From positions 3,472,001 through 3,536,000 of the forward strand of contig NC_007712.1 of NCBI RefSeq assembly GCF_000010085.1: 64,000 nt of DNA, given 5' to 3'. Within the stretch, counting starts at the first letter, position 1; each line of letters starts with the position of its first letter. Of the stretch, positions 32,353 to 43,648 are shown piece after piece. Made by a program: the position numbers and the translations under genes. Under the pieces are notes generated by a model. The model had not been told where the DNA came from, did no database searches, and was given only the letters and a program-made list of their open reading frames with translations. The DNA comes from Sodalis glossinidius str. 'morsitans' (GTDB lineage Bacteria > Pseudomonadota > Gammaproteobacteria > Enterobacterales > Enterobacteriaceae).

Positions 32353-32509
32353 CGGCGGTGAACAGCATCGGCGCGCGCGGCGCGCTGATGTCGCCACCAC
32401 CACGCCCTAGGCCCTAACGCGAGAGGGTGCCGCGACAATGGCCGGCGGCGGTGTAGCCATTGCGTGCGTTCCGTCGCATCAGTAAGCGGCATGCTGCTAC
32501 CCGTAGCTG

Positions 32510-34530
32510 TCAGCGGCAGACCATATGGCCATACAGCCGCCGGGTGCCGCAGACATCTTGCTGGACATACACCCCTTGCAGCTCCGGCTGGAAGCCCGGC
32601 AGCAGGTTCAACCCCTCTTCCAACGCCAGGGAAATAGCGCCACGCCGGCCCGCCCCAGACTTCGCCGGGCACAACGCACAGCACCCCCGGCGGATAAGGC
32701 AACTCCCCCTCAGCGGCAATACATCCCTCGGCCCGGTACAGAGGAACCAGCTCTATCTCGCCGCATACAAAAGCCATATTAGCCTCCTGCGGGTTCAGCG
32801 GCAGATGGGGCTGGAGAAACATATCGTGCTGTAGCTGCTTGGCGTCAAATCTGACATACAGGTCATGCATTTCCTGACACAAACGACGCAGGGTATAGTC
32901 TTGATAGCGCCCGGGGTATTTCTCGCAAATGCTGGGCAGCACCGCTGTTAGCGGCGCATCTTCGGCGGGGTGAGCAGAAACAAGATGGAATTAAGATCGC
33001 ATTTCTCCGGCACAATGCCGTTCTCGCGCAAATAGGTCGCCAAAATCGTGGCCGGAATACCAAAGGTGGTATAGCGCCCACTGGAGGCATCAATTCCCGG
33101 CGTGGTCAGCAGCAATTTACACGGATCGACAAAATACTGATCGCGGGTATAGCCATCAAAGCTATGCCAGCGATCGCCGGGAACAAAATTGAAGAAGCGC
33201 TTTTCATGCGCCATGTCTTCGGTGGCATGATCCTGCCAACACCGACCGTCAACGTAGTCCGGCACGAACGGCTTAATGAGCCGGCACTCCGCCAAAAGCT
33301 GCTTGCGGGTTTCAATCCCAAGTTTGACGCACTCCATTCACATCCGACGACCGCTAGCCCCTTCGTGGATCTTGGCGTTGATCTCAAGGGCCGCGAACAG
33401 CGGATAAAGCGGGCTGGTGGACGCATGCAGTATATAGGCATTGTTGAACCGCTTATGATTGCAGAACCGCTTTTGCCCTTTGATATGGGTGTCTTTTTTA
33501 TGAATCTGAGAAGTTTGCGGAAACCCCGCCTGCTGTTTGTGCACCGATTGGGTGACAAAGATCCCCGGATCGTTTTCATTTAAATCCAGCAGCAGCGGCG
33601 AACATTGCTCAATCATGGGGATAAACTGCTCATACCCCACCCAGGCGGAGTCGAACAGGATGTAATCGCACAGATGGCCGATTTTATCCACCACCTGCCG
33701 GCGTTATAGATGGTGCTATCATAAGTACCCAGCTGGATCACCGCCAAACGAAACGGCCGTGCATCGCCCGCCCACTGCGGCGCAACCTCTGCCACCCGCT
33801 GACGCAGGTAGGCATCGTCGAAGCAATGGGCATCAATGCCGCCAATCAAGCCGAACGGATTGCGCGCCGTTTCCAGATAAACGGGCTTGGCGCCGGCCTG
33901 CAACAGCGCTCCATGGTGCACCGACTTATGATTATTACGGTCAAAGAGCACCAAATCGCCGCGGGTCAGCAAAGCATTGGTCACGACTTTATTAGCCGAA
34001 GAGGTACCGTTAAGCACAAAGTAGGTTTTATCGGCGTTGAACACCTTGGCGGCAAATTTTTGCGCTTCTTTCACCGAACCTTCATGGATCAGCAGGTCGC
34101 CCAGCTTAACATCGGCATTGCACATATCCGCGCGGAAAACATTTTCGCCGAAGAAATCATAAAACGCCCGCCCTGCGGGGTGCTTGCGAAAGAATTGCCC
34201 GCCCTGATGCCCCGGACAGGCGAAGGTACTGTTGCCCACGGCGACATAGCGTGTCTGCGTATCGAAAAACGGCGGCCGCAGCGCCTGCTGATAGCCCTCC
34301 GCGGCCGCGGCAAACGGGGCCGCATCATCAAGCCACAGCGGTTCGACGAATGCCGGAATGGAAAAACCGGTATTGCGCAGCACCGCCAGCACGCCTGAAC
34401 GGGCATCCTCAACGGAAACAACCAGCGCGGCCACATCCGTGAAATCGGTCTGGTCCAGCGGACCTATCGCACGCGGAGTGTGCAGACGTTCAACCAGCGT
34501 GGTGCTGGCGGCTATTTTTAACAAAGTCAT
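32510..34530 (-). pseudogene. speC: Constitutive ornithine decarboxylase, degraded
   Basis: SpeC is the PLP-dependent (fold I) ornithine decarboxylase that makes putrescine. The first 280 codons from 34530 are good SpeC (FACPGHQGGQFFRKHPAG, VLNGTSSANKVV, FDRNNHKSVHHGALLQ). A frameshift at about 33690 follows, then the PLP-lysine region QSVHKQQAG. An in-frame TGA at 33338-33340 replaces the tryptophan of the GRRLWAECV region. Another shift near 32960 precedes the C-terminal LRRLCQEMHDLYV and the end at 32510. At least three lesions make it dead. It lies in the conserved place between mltC and the tRNA-Phe gene. Confidence 0.9.
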
Positions 34531-35159
34531 ATCACCGATGCCCTAAGGTAAGGATGAGTCGATGTGCCTGAGCACGCAATGGGAGAGCAAACGCGTCCCG
34601 CACCCGATGCCGGCGTACTTTCCCGGCAAAGGAAAGCGCAACGTAATGGAGAGGCTGGAATCAGCAGCAGCCAATAGACATCAGTAAAAGCAGAGCCGGA
34701 CGTCTGTTCTTACTAATGCCTAACAGTGAGCCGGAGAGCCCTCACCGCATGGTGATGACGGACGAATACGCGTGGTAGAGAAAATGCGGGCAGGATATCC
34801 GCATCACTGGACAAGGCTGCCCCGTGACCAGACGCGGCGACAGTGCTGAATGCATAGCGGCGGCCTCCTGTGATCTTCTGCGTAATAAGAAGTGATAAAA
34901 AATTTGCGCAATAATTGCATGTTTCCCCGCCGGGTTCAAGACCCCCCCAAGCGCGATAATGCACCACCTTACTAACTTAATTAAAAATAATTTACAATTT
35001 TATTAATTAATATTTCTCGCCTCTTTGCCGGCGCCCTACCCTCGCCGGCAAAGGGGCAACTTGGACGCCCTCGCGGCTGCCTGAAAACGTAGCAAACGCA
35101 CCGTGAAGATAAATTAGGCGTTGACGCCATGCGATCAATACGGTTTAATGCGCCCCGTT
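34531..35159. other. Intergenic region speC-tRNA-Phe
   Basis: About 630 bases without a supportable gene. It should include the former speC promoter and the tRNA promoter near its right end. The segment at about 34965-35020 is AT-rich. Confidence 0.5.
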
Positions 35160-35235
35160 GCCCGGATAGCTCAGTCGGTAGAGCAGGGGATTGAAAATCC
35201 CCGTGTCCTTGGTTCGATTCCGAGTCCGGGCACCA
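35160..35235 (+). tRNA. pheV: tRNA-Phe (GAA)
   Basis: A complete 76-base cloverleaf can be folded. The acceptor arm GCCCGGA pairs with TCCGGGC and is followed by the encoded CCA. The D-loop has AGCTCAGTCGGTAGAGC, the anticodon stem-loop has GGGGATTGAAAATCCCC with anticodon GAA, and the T-arm has GGTTCGATTCC. It lies next to speC as pheV does in E. coli. Many enterobacterial genomes carry islands at this tRNA, and accessory DNA begins here. Confidence 0.97.
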
Positions 35236-36275
35236 TCTCTCCTCGTTTCCCGTTATACATTTCTACAGCAATAATATTCAATCAGTTAGGTGATAACCTC
35301 CTATAACGCTTTTGTTTAATTTTCCCGCATCCGGCGAAAAGGTAAACCAATGACGTTACCGGGCGAACGCGTCAGCGTCTGATCAAAATAATGTGCTTGA
35401 TGGCGAGTCGTGCTTGGCCGCCTATCCCTTGCTTAGTCACCGACTGGCGCCGTGACGCCGGTGATAACTCAACACCCCTTAGCCCAGGCGCTAAAACGTT
35501 TGTCGGAGCCACTGTAGAAATGACAGCGAAAACAGTCGGAGACGTATTCTTTTGGAACTGGCGTTGATCCTTACTGTTTTTTGCAACCCCTTCTGGGCTA
35601 TTTTCGCTGGGCCGTGTTGAACCTGCAGGCGCAGTTTACCCCCCGACCCTCGCCGCATGAGCCATAAAAGGCGATGTTCAGATTCGGCGCACAGATGAGA
35701 GAGAAACACCCAGTACTACTGTCACAGCAGACCTGCATCTTTTTGAGATATATTCAAGTGAGTTGTGGCCTGACATTGGTTTTACCCGGTGGGCATGCGT
35801 TGAGTGTGTTGAATGCGTGAAATGCGTTGAATGCCATCAATACGTGGACTGCGCCGAACAATGTCAACATCATTAATACTCATTACAAATAAAACTAAGT
35901 TGAGAAAAGCGTACTTAGGCACCGACACCGATAAACAAAAGCGGCAAGATGTACGAATAGCGAGGTCGATTCCAAGTTAGCCATAATATCTCTTCCGAAT
36001 GGCACACCAGCCAATTATCTTACTGGATAGTATAGTATAATGATTGACAGACTCAATCACAAAAAGCTTACAACATACATAGCAACCTGAGAATAAAATT
36101 ATTATTTTAATATTAGCTGTAATTTTTTATCGATTTTTCAGAAAGGAGCTGCATAGCGCCAAGGATATTTTTTTATCAGTGACAATCACGTGCAACTCGT
36201 TTCGATACTAAATTATTTAATTTTTGCGCAAACCAACATATATAGTATCTAAATTAACGATTAATAGCCTGGATT
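35236..36275. other. AT-rich region downstream of tRNA-Phe
   Basis: About 1 kb with no convincing full gene, becoming strongly AT-rich after 35880. No integrase and no repeat of the tRNA 3' end was found. A start-less frame with a run of CxxC codons lies at 35661-35876 and is described separately. Confidence 0.5.
35661..35876 (+). other. Start-less frame with tandem CxxC codons
   Basis: A 71-codon frame is open from just after a TGA at 35658 to the TAA at 35874-35876. It has no ATG; a TTG in the middle is the only candidate start. Four degenerate 9-base units at 35796-35834 encode CVECVECVKCVEC, followed by two more cysteines. It may be the tail of a decayed metal-binding protein or merely a short DNA repeat that happens to be open. 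I do not recognise it. Confidence 0.25.
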
Positions 36276-36536
36276 ATGGAATTTACTATCGGCACTCCTT
36301 TGACATATGTACTTTTAGCATTATTTTTTGACATTACTGATAGCAAAATAACAAATAAGGTATTTTATTTATTAATACTTGGCCCCTTTCTATCCAATAT
36401 CTAAATTTATCTCTGGGAGAAAGGTTTTAATTTAACCTCTATTACAAAGAACGAGGTACATTGTTTTTTACTCATCATTCGTTACTATACTCATTGCATT
36501 AATTGTATTTTTAATATATCGTATTATCAAAAATAG
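36276..36536 (+). pseudogene. Type IV prepilin peptidase-like (A24) remnant
   Basis: From ATG 36276 the frame gives 42 residues ending at TAA 36402, and stays in frame after the stop for 43 more. The segment LALFFDITDSKITNKVFYLL fits the aspartyl prepilin peptidase family, where a membrane helix runs into D-x2-x3-K/R-I-P-N with one of the two catalytic aspartates. Only the N-terminal half of a CpaA/TadV-sized protein remains and the second aspartate motif is not recognisable. Base composition is AT-rich, unlike the core genes, which suggests foreign origin. Confidence 0.4.
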
Positions 36537-36546
36537 GAATTAATTT

Positions 36547-36801
36547 ATGCTCAATTATTCAAAAGGACCTAAAAATGCGCAAATGACGTGCGCTTTAAGG
36601 CGGGACATGGTGACAGGCGTGGCGTCAAAGGCGGGTCTACCAGGTGCAGCGGTGGGCGCGGGTATTGCTGCCGTGCAAAATGTGAGTCTTTGTTTGCTGG
36701 ATCATGACCCCGTCAATGTACCGATACCTCAGGTGCCTATGAGCCACTCCTACACGGAACAAAGTGAAGATGATAAAATCAAAGCAAAGCGACACCAATA
36801 A
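36547..36801 (+). CDS. Hypothetical small protein
   Basis: The frame encodes 84 residues. The middle (KAGLPGAAVGAGIAAVQNVS) is alanine/glycine rich and mildly hydrophobic, and the C-terminus is charged. The start follows an AT-rich stretch without an obvious ribosome-binding site. I do not recognise the family. It follows the prepilin peptidase remnant and could be part of the same decayed unit. Confidence 0.3.
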   Translation: MLNYSKGPKNAQMTCALRRDMVTGVASKAGLPGAAVGAGIAAVQNVSLCLLDHDPVNVPIPQVPMSHSYTEQSEDDKIKAKRHQ

Positions 36802-37532
36802 TGACGCGATCCCCCACCTACGGATGAATCCTTCTTGGACAAACCTTAAGGAGTGAGCAACTCAATTACACGTTTTCTATAAAGGGCCATTACCTGCCCT
36901 GCTGGATTTCTCATATCAGCAGTTAGGAAATAGATCTTAACAGACCGATAACTCAGCGTTTCATTCTGTTCGTCACTTAATCCAGACGTGGATAAGGGCG
37001 TCGTTGCGAATATTATAACGGCATGCATCGGGCAAACCAACCTCTCTATTTAATATAGAGTAAGTTAGCTCTTTGTGCGGTAGTGAACTCGATGACAGCA
37101 AATTCTAGCCGATTTTATTATGTGAGCTGGTTGCGCGACAGCTTAGAAAATTAGCCACGGTTCCAGATGGAGCCCCGTACATTTCTCTGCTTACGTGTCA
37201 GCTTAGCAATTTCGGGAGAGCACGGAGTATGACCTGTTAAATTTCACTGCCGGGTAGGCATTTATGGGTACACGGACAAAATAGGTAGCGTTGAGATGTT
37301 GACTGCCGCTGATGAAGCCGTGGTAGGAACCAATAGGGTCGGCTTCACGCCCATATTTTTGCAATGTTGACTAAAAGGGATGTAAGGGCAGAGGTTTCAA
37401 GTAACGCAATTTATGAATAAACCCGGTTGTTTCTTCAAATAGACCATTCTTTATGTCTCTCATTTGTAATGACAACGGCGTTACGCATGCTGTATGATTA
37501 ATATCCAATGACAGACACAAGAGGATAGCATC
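36802..37532. other. Intergenic region with no firm gene
   Basis: About 730 bases. A minus-strand frame at 36846-37040 (64 codons, ending RNPAGQVMALYRKRVIELLT) reads like a natural protein C-terminus but I cannot place it. The rest shows nothing supportable. Confidence 0.4.
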
Positions 37533-37708
37533 ATGTCAGCGATGAATAGCGTTTCTGTCAAACGCGAAACCTTGAATTTACGCATCAAAACCGCACTGAC
37601 TTCGTGCTGGAGGCCGCCCACGCTACCGCAGAAGAAGCGTTGATCGAGCAGCGCCTCATCATGGCGGACCCGGACGCCTACCAGGAGTTTCTCGTGCGTC
37701 TGGAATAA
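37533..37708 (+). pseudogene. TacA-type (DUF1778) antitoxin remnant
   Basis: DUF1778 proteins are ribbon-helix-helix antitoxins paired with GNAT acetyltransferase toxins. The start reads MSAMNSVSVKRETLNLRIK, the typical RHH N-terminus. After that some 15-20 residues of the fold are missing with a frame change, and the rest reads DFVLEAAHATAEEALIEQR then ADPDAYQEFLVRLE before TAA 37706. The deletion breaks the DNA-binding domain. The gene lies 66 bases upstream of the toxin remnant. Confidence 0.65.
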
Positions 37709-37738
37709 AGCGCCTTCACCCAACGCCACCCTGCGTAA

Positions 37739-38257
<519 letters not shown>

Positions 38258-38329
38258 GGTTTCGGAAAGGGTGGCATATGCTGCTAATTGATTTCGTGGA
38301 TGATTTCAACAACAGAGAGATGATACGCC

Positions 38330-40537
38330 ATGAAAAAGTCTACCCTACAGGTCTCCGCAGAACCAGATATTACCGGTGATCCCTTGCATGAACTCATCCG
38401 TCATAGTGCCAAACAACTGATGGCCGCCGTCGTTGAGGCTGAGCTCGAAGCCATGCTGAACGCCGTCTTGACGATGGGCGTCATGCCGTCGTCCGTAACG
38501 GTTATTTGCCACAGCGTTCAACAGCGCGTTGCTGCCATGGCTGTATCTGCGAGGCATATCCACCGGTGATTTTCATGAAGCCCTGGGGGCACTACTCGAT
38601 GAAAAAGCCCATGGCCTCTCCGCAAGTACCATCAGCAGACTGAAACAGCAATGGCTTGAAGTGCACAGGCAATGGTGCCTGCGTGATTTAAGCGATACGC
38701 GCTACGTTTATTTCTGGGCTGATGGTATATACAGCCATGTCAGGCAAGATGATCGCCTTTGCCTACTGGTCATTATCGGCGTCACTGAGCATGGACGTCA
38801 GGAGCTGGTTGCGGTCGAAGAGGGTTATCGAGAATCAGAAACAAACTGGGCCGAACTTCTCAATGGCCTGCAAAAAAGTCTACCCTACAGGTCTCCGCAG
38901 AACCAGATATTACCAGTGAGCCCTTACATGAACTCATCCGTCATAGTGCCAAACAACTGATAGCCGCCGTCGTTGAGGCTGAGCTCGAAGCCATGCTGAA
39001 CGCCGTCTTGACGATGGGCGTCATGCCGTCGTCCGTAACGGTTATTTGCCACAGCGTTCAACAGCGCGTTGCTGCCATGGCTGTATCTGCGAGGCATATC
39101 CACCGGTGATTTTCATGAAGCCCTGGGGGGCGCTACTCGGTGAAAAAGCCCATGGCCTCTCCGCGAGTACCATCAGCAGACTGAAACAGCAATGGCTTGA
39201 AGTGCACAGGCAATGGTGCCTGCGTGATTTAAGCGATACGCGCTACGTTTATTTCTGGGCTGATGGCATATACAGCCATGTCAGGCAAGATGATCGCCTT
39301 TGCCTACTGGTCAGTATCGGCGTCACTGAGCATGGACGTCAGGAGCTGGTTGCGGTCGAAGAGGGTTATCGAGAATCAGAAGCAAACTGGGCCGAACTTC
39401 TCCATGGCCTGCAAGCAGGTGGCCTAACCGTATCTCCCAAGCTAGCTACGGGAGACGGTGCCCTTGGTTTTTGGAATGCAATGGCAAAGATATTCCCGGA
39501 CACGCAGTACCAACGCTGTTGGGTGCACAAAACGGCTAATGTGTTAGCTTCACTCCCCAAAGCCATGCAACCGAAAGTTAAGGCTGAGCTTCGGGAGATC
39601 TGGCTAGCAGAAAGCCGCAATGCCGCTAATGACGCTTTTGATGTTTTGTTGGCAAGGTTTTCAGCGAAGTATCCTGCAGCGATGAAGAAGCTGGAGAAAG
39701 ATCGAGAAGAACTGCTGGCATTCTACGACTTCCCGTCAGAGCACTGGGCATCAATAAGAACGACAAAGCCGATTGAATCGGTTTTTGCGACTATGAGGCT
39801 ACGAAGCAGACGCGCAAAGAAGTGTGGTTCGAGAGAAACCACCCTGTCAATGGTATTTAAGCTGCTCCAGTCTGCTCAAAAAAGCTGGAACCGGCTAAGA
39901 GGATTTGACCTGCTGACCCTGGTGGTAAACAACGTCCAATTTGGGGATGGGCTATGTCTTCGGCAGGTGGCCTAACCGTATCTCCCAAGCTGGCTACGGG
40001 AGACGGTGCCCTTGGTTTTTGGAATGCAATGGCAAAGATATTCCCGGACACGCAGTACCAACGCTGTTGGTGCACAAAACGGCTAATGTGCTAACTTCAC
40101 TCCCCAAAACCATGCAACCGAAAGTTAAGGCTGAGCTTCGGGAGATCTGGCTAGCAGAAAGCCGCAATGCCGCTAATGACGCTTTTGATGTTTCGTTGGC
40201 AAGGTTTTCAGCGAAGTATCCTGCAGCGATGAAGAAGCTGGAGAAAGATCGAGAAGAACTGCTGGCATTCTACGACTTCCCGTCAGAGCTCTGGGCATCA
40301 ATAAGAACGACAAAGCCGATTGAATCGGCTTTTGCGACTGTGAGGCTACGAAGCAGACGCGCAAAGAAGTGTGGTTCGAGAAAAACCACCCTGTCAATGG
40401 TATTTAAGCTGCTCCAGTCTGCTCAGAAAAGCTGGAACCGGCTAAGAGGATTTGACCTGCTGACCCTGGTGGTAAACAACGTCCAATTTCAGGATGGAGA
40501 ACAGATTCACGAAGCATCAGAGCAGAACGTAGCCTGA
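38330..40537 (+). pseudogene. IS256-family transposase, outer copy split by the inner copy
   Basis: IS256 transposases have a DDE catalytic domain. The outer copy starts MKKSTLQVSAEPDITGDPLH, continues in another frame through DGRHAVVRNGYLPQRS, then lacks about 40-50 residues before LLPWLYLRGISTGDFHEALG and LSASTISRLKQQW. It stops being outer sequence at NGLQ (about 38872) and resumes at about 39963 with AGGLTVSPKLATGDGALGFW, ending EQIHEASEQNVA at 40537. The two halves would form one transposase if joined, apart from the shared deletion and frameshifts. Not functional. Confidence 0.75.
38873..39962 (+). pseudogene. IS256-family transposase, inner copy
   Basis: This copy begins at the second codon of the transposase, directly after an A-run shared with the outer copy, so it has no own ATG or inverted repeat. 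It has the same internal deletion as the outer copy. From about 39046 it is open for over 300 codons through ISRLKQQWLEVHRQWCLRDL, YQRCWVHKTANVLASLPKAM and PIESVFATMRLRSRRAK. It ends with about 20 bases unlike the normal transposase end. A few base differences separate it from the outer copy. Confidence 0.7.
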
Positions 40538-40552
40538 TCGCCATACACCAGA

Positions 40553-41296
40553 TTTGATAACAACTCCGCTGATGGTGACGCTGGTGGATTTGCAAGGGAG
40601 TGCCTGATTGCTCAGATAAACAGAATTTCTTTTAAATAAAACGCGTTTTTTAATCTTACTCAGTAATATTTGGCAGGTAACTAAGCGTTTAAACCAAAAA
40701 ATAAATGGAAACTCCTAAAAACTTCGCCTCATCTTAGCAGTTGATCCGTTTTTGCTGCATGTGCTTTTAAGATTGCCGGTTTTGAGCGTCCAGCCAGTTT
40801 TCTTCCAACATCGGACTACAACGAGATTTATGAAGTCACTCATTATATTCATGCCGCCAACGCTTCACGGTTAATATCATCCAATATTGATCATCCTGAA
40901 TTGCTTGGCAAGTACTGGCACATCATGCATAAGGATATCTGGTCAGGGGATTGCCAGACTATGACGGTCCGTCGCGTCCTATGCATGTCCTCGTCCCGGC
41001 GGCAAGGAAACAGACGGTCAAAATCAGATGCTTTACCCAAGCCCTCAGGGCGGCGTTTGCCCCTAACACGACGGCGGCGATGCCCCAACGCGCTTAAAGG
41101 CATTTATCGAAAATCTGCATCCGCAGGCCGCGTTACAAGACCAAACGCAGCCGTTGAACACTCTCACCGGCAGCCTACCAGCGCCAAACGTGAATTTTCC
41201 CGGCTGCTGCTGCCGGTTACACCCTGTCAGCCTAACCTGCCTAACTACCCTGCCGGTTTTACCAGTGGTACGACCGTTATGAAAAGAGGGATTTTG
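40553..41296. other. Region with unassigned and LysR-like remnants
   Basis: No intact gene is visible over about 740 bases. A start-less plus-strand frame at about 40745-40970 reads like natural protein (EIYEVTHYIHAANASRLI) but I cannot place it. At about 40930-41095 another frame (GLPDYDGPSRPMHVLVPAAR, then RCFTQALRAAF) resembles the C-terminus of a LysR-type regulator. Both are weak. Confidence 0.35.
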
Positions 41297-42269
41297 TCAG
41301 AACGTCAAGCCGGGCCGCGTCGGGGTACTAAAACGCGTGTCGGAGACCGGGAAAGGCTCGGTTTCGCCGGTGCGACGATAGCCGCGTCGCTCGTACCAGT
41401 CGAGCAACGTTTCCCGCGCCTCAATGACCGTCATCTTGACCGTGCGACCGCCGTGTGCACGGATCAGTCCTCCGCCGCGGCCATGAGCCGTCGCCCGAAC
41501 TGCTGATTCTACCGCTGCGGCGCGATCGCCAGCGATCCGAGGTGCCAGGTATCTTCGGCGCCGGGCTCTAGCCAGACGCAACCTTCAATCACGTCCACCG
41601 GCTGCCAGACCAAAAGCGTGACATGGGGTTTGTCCTGCCTTTCCTGACGCAACGTCGCCTCACTTATCCACTCGCCGTCAATCAAACTGGCTTCCGTTGT
41701 CCACCCGCGTCCGCGCCCCCGCTGCGATAGGCCCGATTCAGCAGAGACACCACCGCGAAAATATCTGCCTCGTCTGCGGGCCGCAGTTCGATGGCGCGGC
41801 GGCGCGCGGCCCGTTCCGTCAGCGATTGCTGTGCCAATCGATGCTCCAGAGTCTCGATCTGGTCAATGAATGAGCCAAGCTCATCGCTGATCAGCTCGTG
41901 CAAGAGGCTGTCGAGCAGAGGCCACACAACAGCCTGTCCCTGGACGACGGCCGTCTTGCCGGCTTCGGTCAGCTAGACCAGCGACTGCCGTTTGTCGGCA
42001 TCATCCTTGCCTACCGTAACCAGACCGGCCTCCGCCAGCTTCGCCACGCTTTTCGTCATGGCGGGCTGGCTAATGTTGATTGCCCGGGACAGCTCTCCCA
42101 CGGTGAGGTGAGGTTTGCCCTCAAGGAGGGCCAATATGGGGTAAAGTCCGGGCATCACAAAGGTTCCGGTCTGTTCGGCAAGCTGGCTGGCGTCGGTTTG
42201 AAATTGCTCGGCCAGACGCTTGAGGAGGCTACCGAGGAAAGCATAAGGGTGCTGAGAAAGAATATCAAT
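41297..42269 (-). pseudogene. MarR-GNAT fusion regulator/acetyltransferase remnant
   Basis: The pieces line up as a bifunctional MarR winged-helix plus GNAT N-acetyltransferase protein. The MarR half has TVGELSRAINISQPAMTKSV and EAGLVTVGKDDADKRQS, then a TAG near 41973. It continues in frame with LLDSLLHELISDELGSFIDQ and enters the GNAT domain at IELRPADEADIFAVVSLLNR. After further shifts the C-terminus YERRGYRRTGETEPFPV is readable to 41297. No ATG is visible at the expected start (about 42269). Several lesions; not functional. Confidence 0.65.
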
Positions 42270-42601
42270 ATGGGATCCCCTATAATTATATAATCAAATT
42301 CCCATTTATTGTCAATATAGCGACATTAAGTTACAAAATACTTTTTTGGAACATGTCCAGGGCAATAGAGCCGCTGGCCGCAGCAAGTCCGACTATCCCG
42401 CACCTTGATTGGTTGCCAAATGTTTCCATTTTGCGAATGGTGGGTGCCTGAGAGCGGCACTGCGCGCCACATAGGACAGCCGTTAGCCGTTACGGGGCGC
42501 GCCCGCGACCAAGCACGTAACAGAAATACGGGAACTCAGCGCCATCCCGGCTTTTCATTGTCGGAGGGGGGTTGATTTACGGGCGTCCTAACTGGCCATC
42601 A
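42270..42601. other. Intergenic region
   Basis: About 330 bases, AT-rich at its left end where the MarR-GNAT promoter would be. Nothing else supportable was seen. Confidence 0.5.
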
Positions 42602-43339
42602 TCATTCACCGCGGACGGATACCTGGCTCAGGTGCAGCATATTGGTGTTTACAATAGCGATATTCACTTCAAACGGGGTGCCATCGTCGAGATAAACCAC
42701 TTCATAAAGCTCCATCATGGCCGCATTTTCAGCGATATTCATATACTTCATCATTTCAGCATCGGTGGCGTTGAACGCATGGAAATTCTGATCGCGTTTG
42801 TAGACCTTTTTACCGGTTATGCGCTCAATATAAGAATATTTGGAATTCTCCAGCTCTTTAAATTCTATCGATTTAAATAACGAAACAGGGAAGTGGATAT
42901 ATTCAAGGGAAATAGGAACATCGTCGAAGCTCATCAGGCGCAAGATTTTATACACCTGATCGCTGTTTTTTATTCGTAAAGCCTGCGCCATCGCCGCATC
43001 AGGAACGGTTACGATACTGGCGGAAATGACTTTACGGCCGGCGCGATGCCCCCCTTTCTGGGCCTGATAGTCAAAAGGGGACAGCGCATGGAACCGTCCC
43101 GACTGATTATTCTTGCCAATAGAGCCAATAAAAATACCGGAGCCCTTTATCCGGTAGATGCGGCGTTGATCGATAAGAATACGGGTCGCTTCCCGGACCG
43201 TTGAGCGGGTGATATTCAGCGCCTTGGCAATCGCAATTTCCGTATCTAGTTTATCGCCAGACTGACGTTCTTTTTCTTTAATTTTCCCGAGGATATAGTC
43301 GATAACCTCTTTTTGCTTTTCCGTAATATTGTCGGTCAT
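42602..43339 (-). CDS. GntR-family (HutC/UTRA type) regulator
   Basis: From the ATG at 43339 the protein is 245 residues and starts MTDNITEKQKEVIDYI. The winged helix at about 5-75 has the GntR signature AKALNITRSTVREATRILID then YRIKGSGIFIG. The C-terminal half (about 90-235) is a UTRA-type ligand domain with VYKILRLMSFDDVPISLEYI and a conserved YxxxRxT(G)-like segment. The frame is open further upstream but without homology. It is divergent from the transketolase and PTS genes and is the likely local regulator of that cluster. It looks intact. Confidence 0.8.
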   Translation of the reverse strand: MTDNITEKQKEVIDYILGKIKEKERQSGDKLDTEIAIAKALNITRSTVREATRILIDQRRIYRIKGSGIFIGSIGKNNQSGRFHALSPFDYQAQKGGHRAGRKVISASIVTVPDAAMAQALRIKNSDQVYKILRLMSFDDVPISLEYIHFPVSLFKSIEFKELENSKYSYIERITGKKVYKRDQNFHAFNATDAEMMKYMNIAENAAMMELYEVVYLDDGTPFEVNIAIVNTNMLHLSQVSVRGE

Positions 43340-43648
43340 CTCGTTGTTTTCCACCGCGTTATCAGTTTGTTCATACCCCAGTCCCGTGTGGGGACAAAGG
43401 AAAAAGAGTTCACCTACCGGCGCGATGCGCGTGATAAATGTGATCCATTTAACAGATTTACGGTTCATCCCTGCTGTCTGCTCATCTTTCTAATCCTACC
43501 TCTTGTGTATAGTCATGTCTAGGTGCATTCTTAAGATAACTATATAAATTTAATATGTACCACTACCATTAGTCGTGTTTTTTTGACGATACACGACGGC
43601 ATCACGCAGCGAAGCATGTAACCGTCTATCGACCAACAGGGGAATACC
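43340..43648. other. Divergent regulatory region GntR / transketolase-PTS
   Basis: About 310 bases between the GntR gene and the transketolase remnant. It should hold both promoters and the GntR operator. I found no perfect palindrome I could assign with confidence. Confidence 0.5.

Noticed and set aside
35200..35235. Second copy of the tRNA-Phe 3' end as a phage attachment site
   Set aside because: No repeat of the tRNA 3' sequence was found in the rest of the window.
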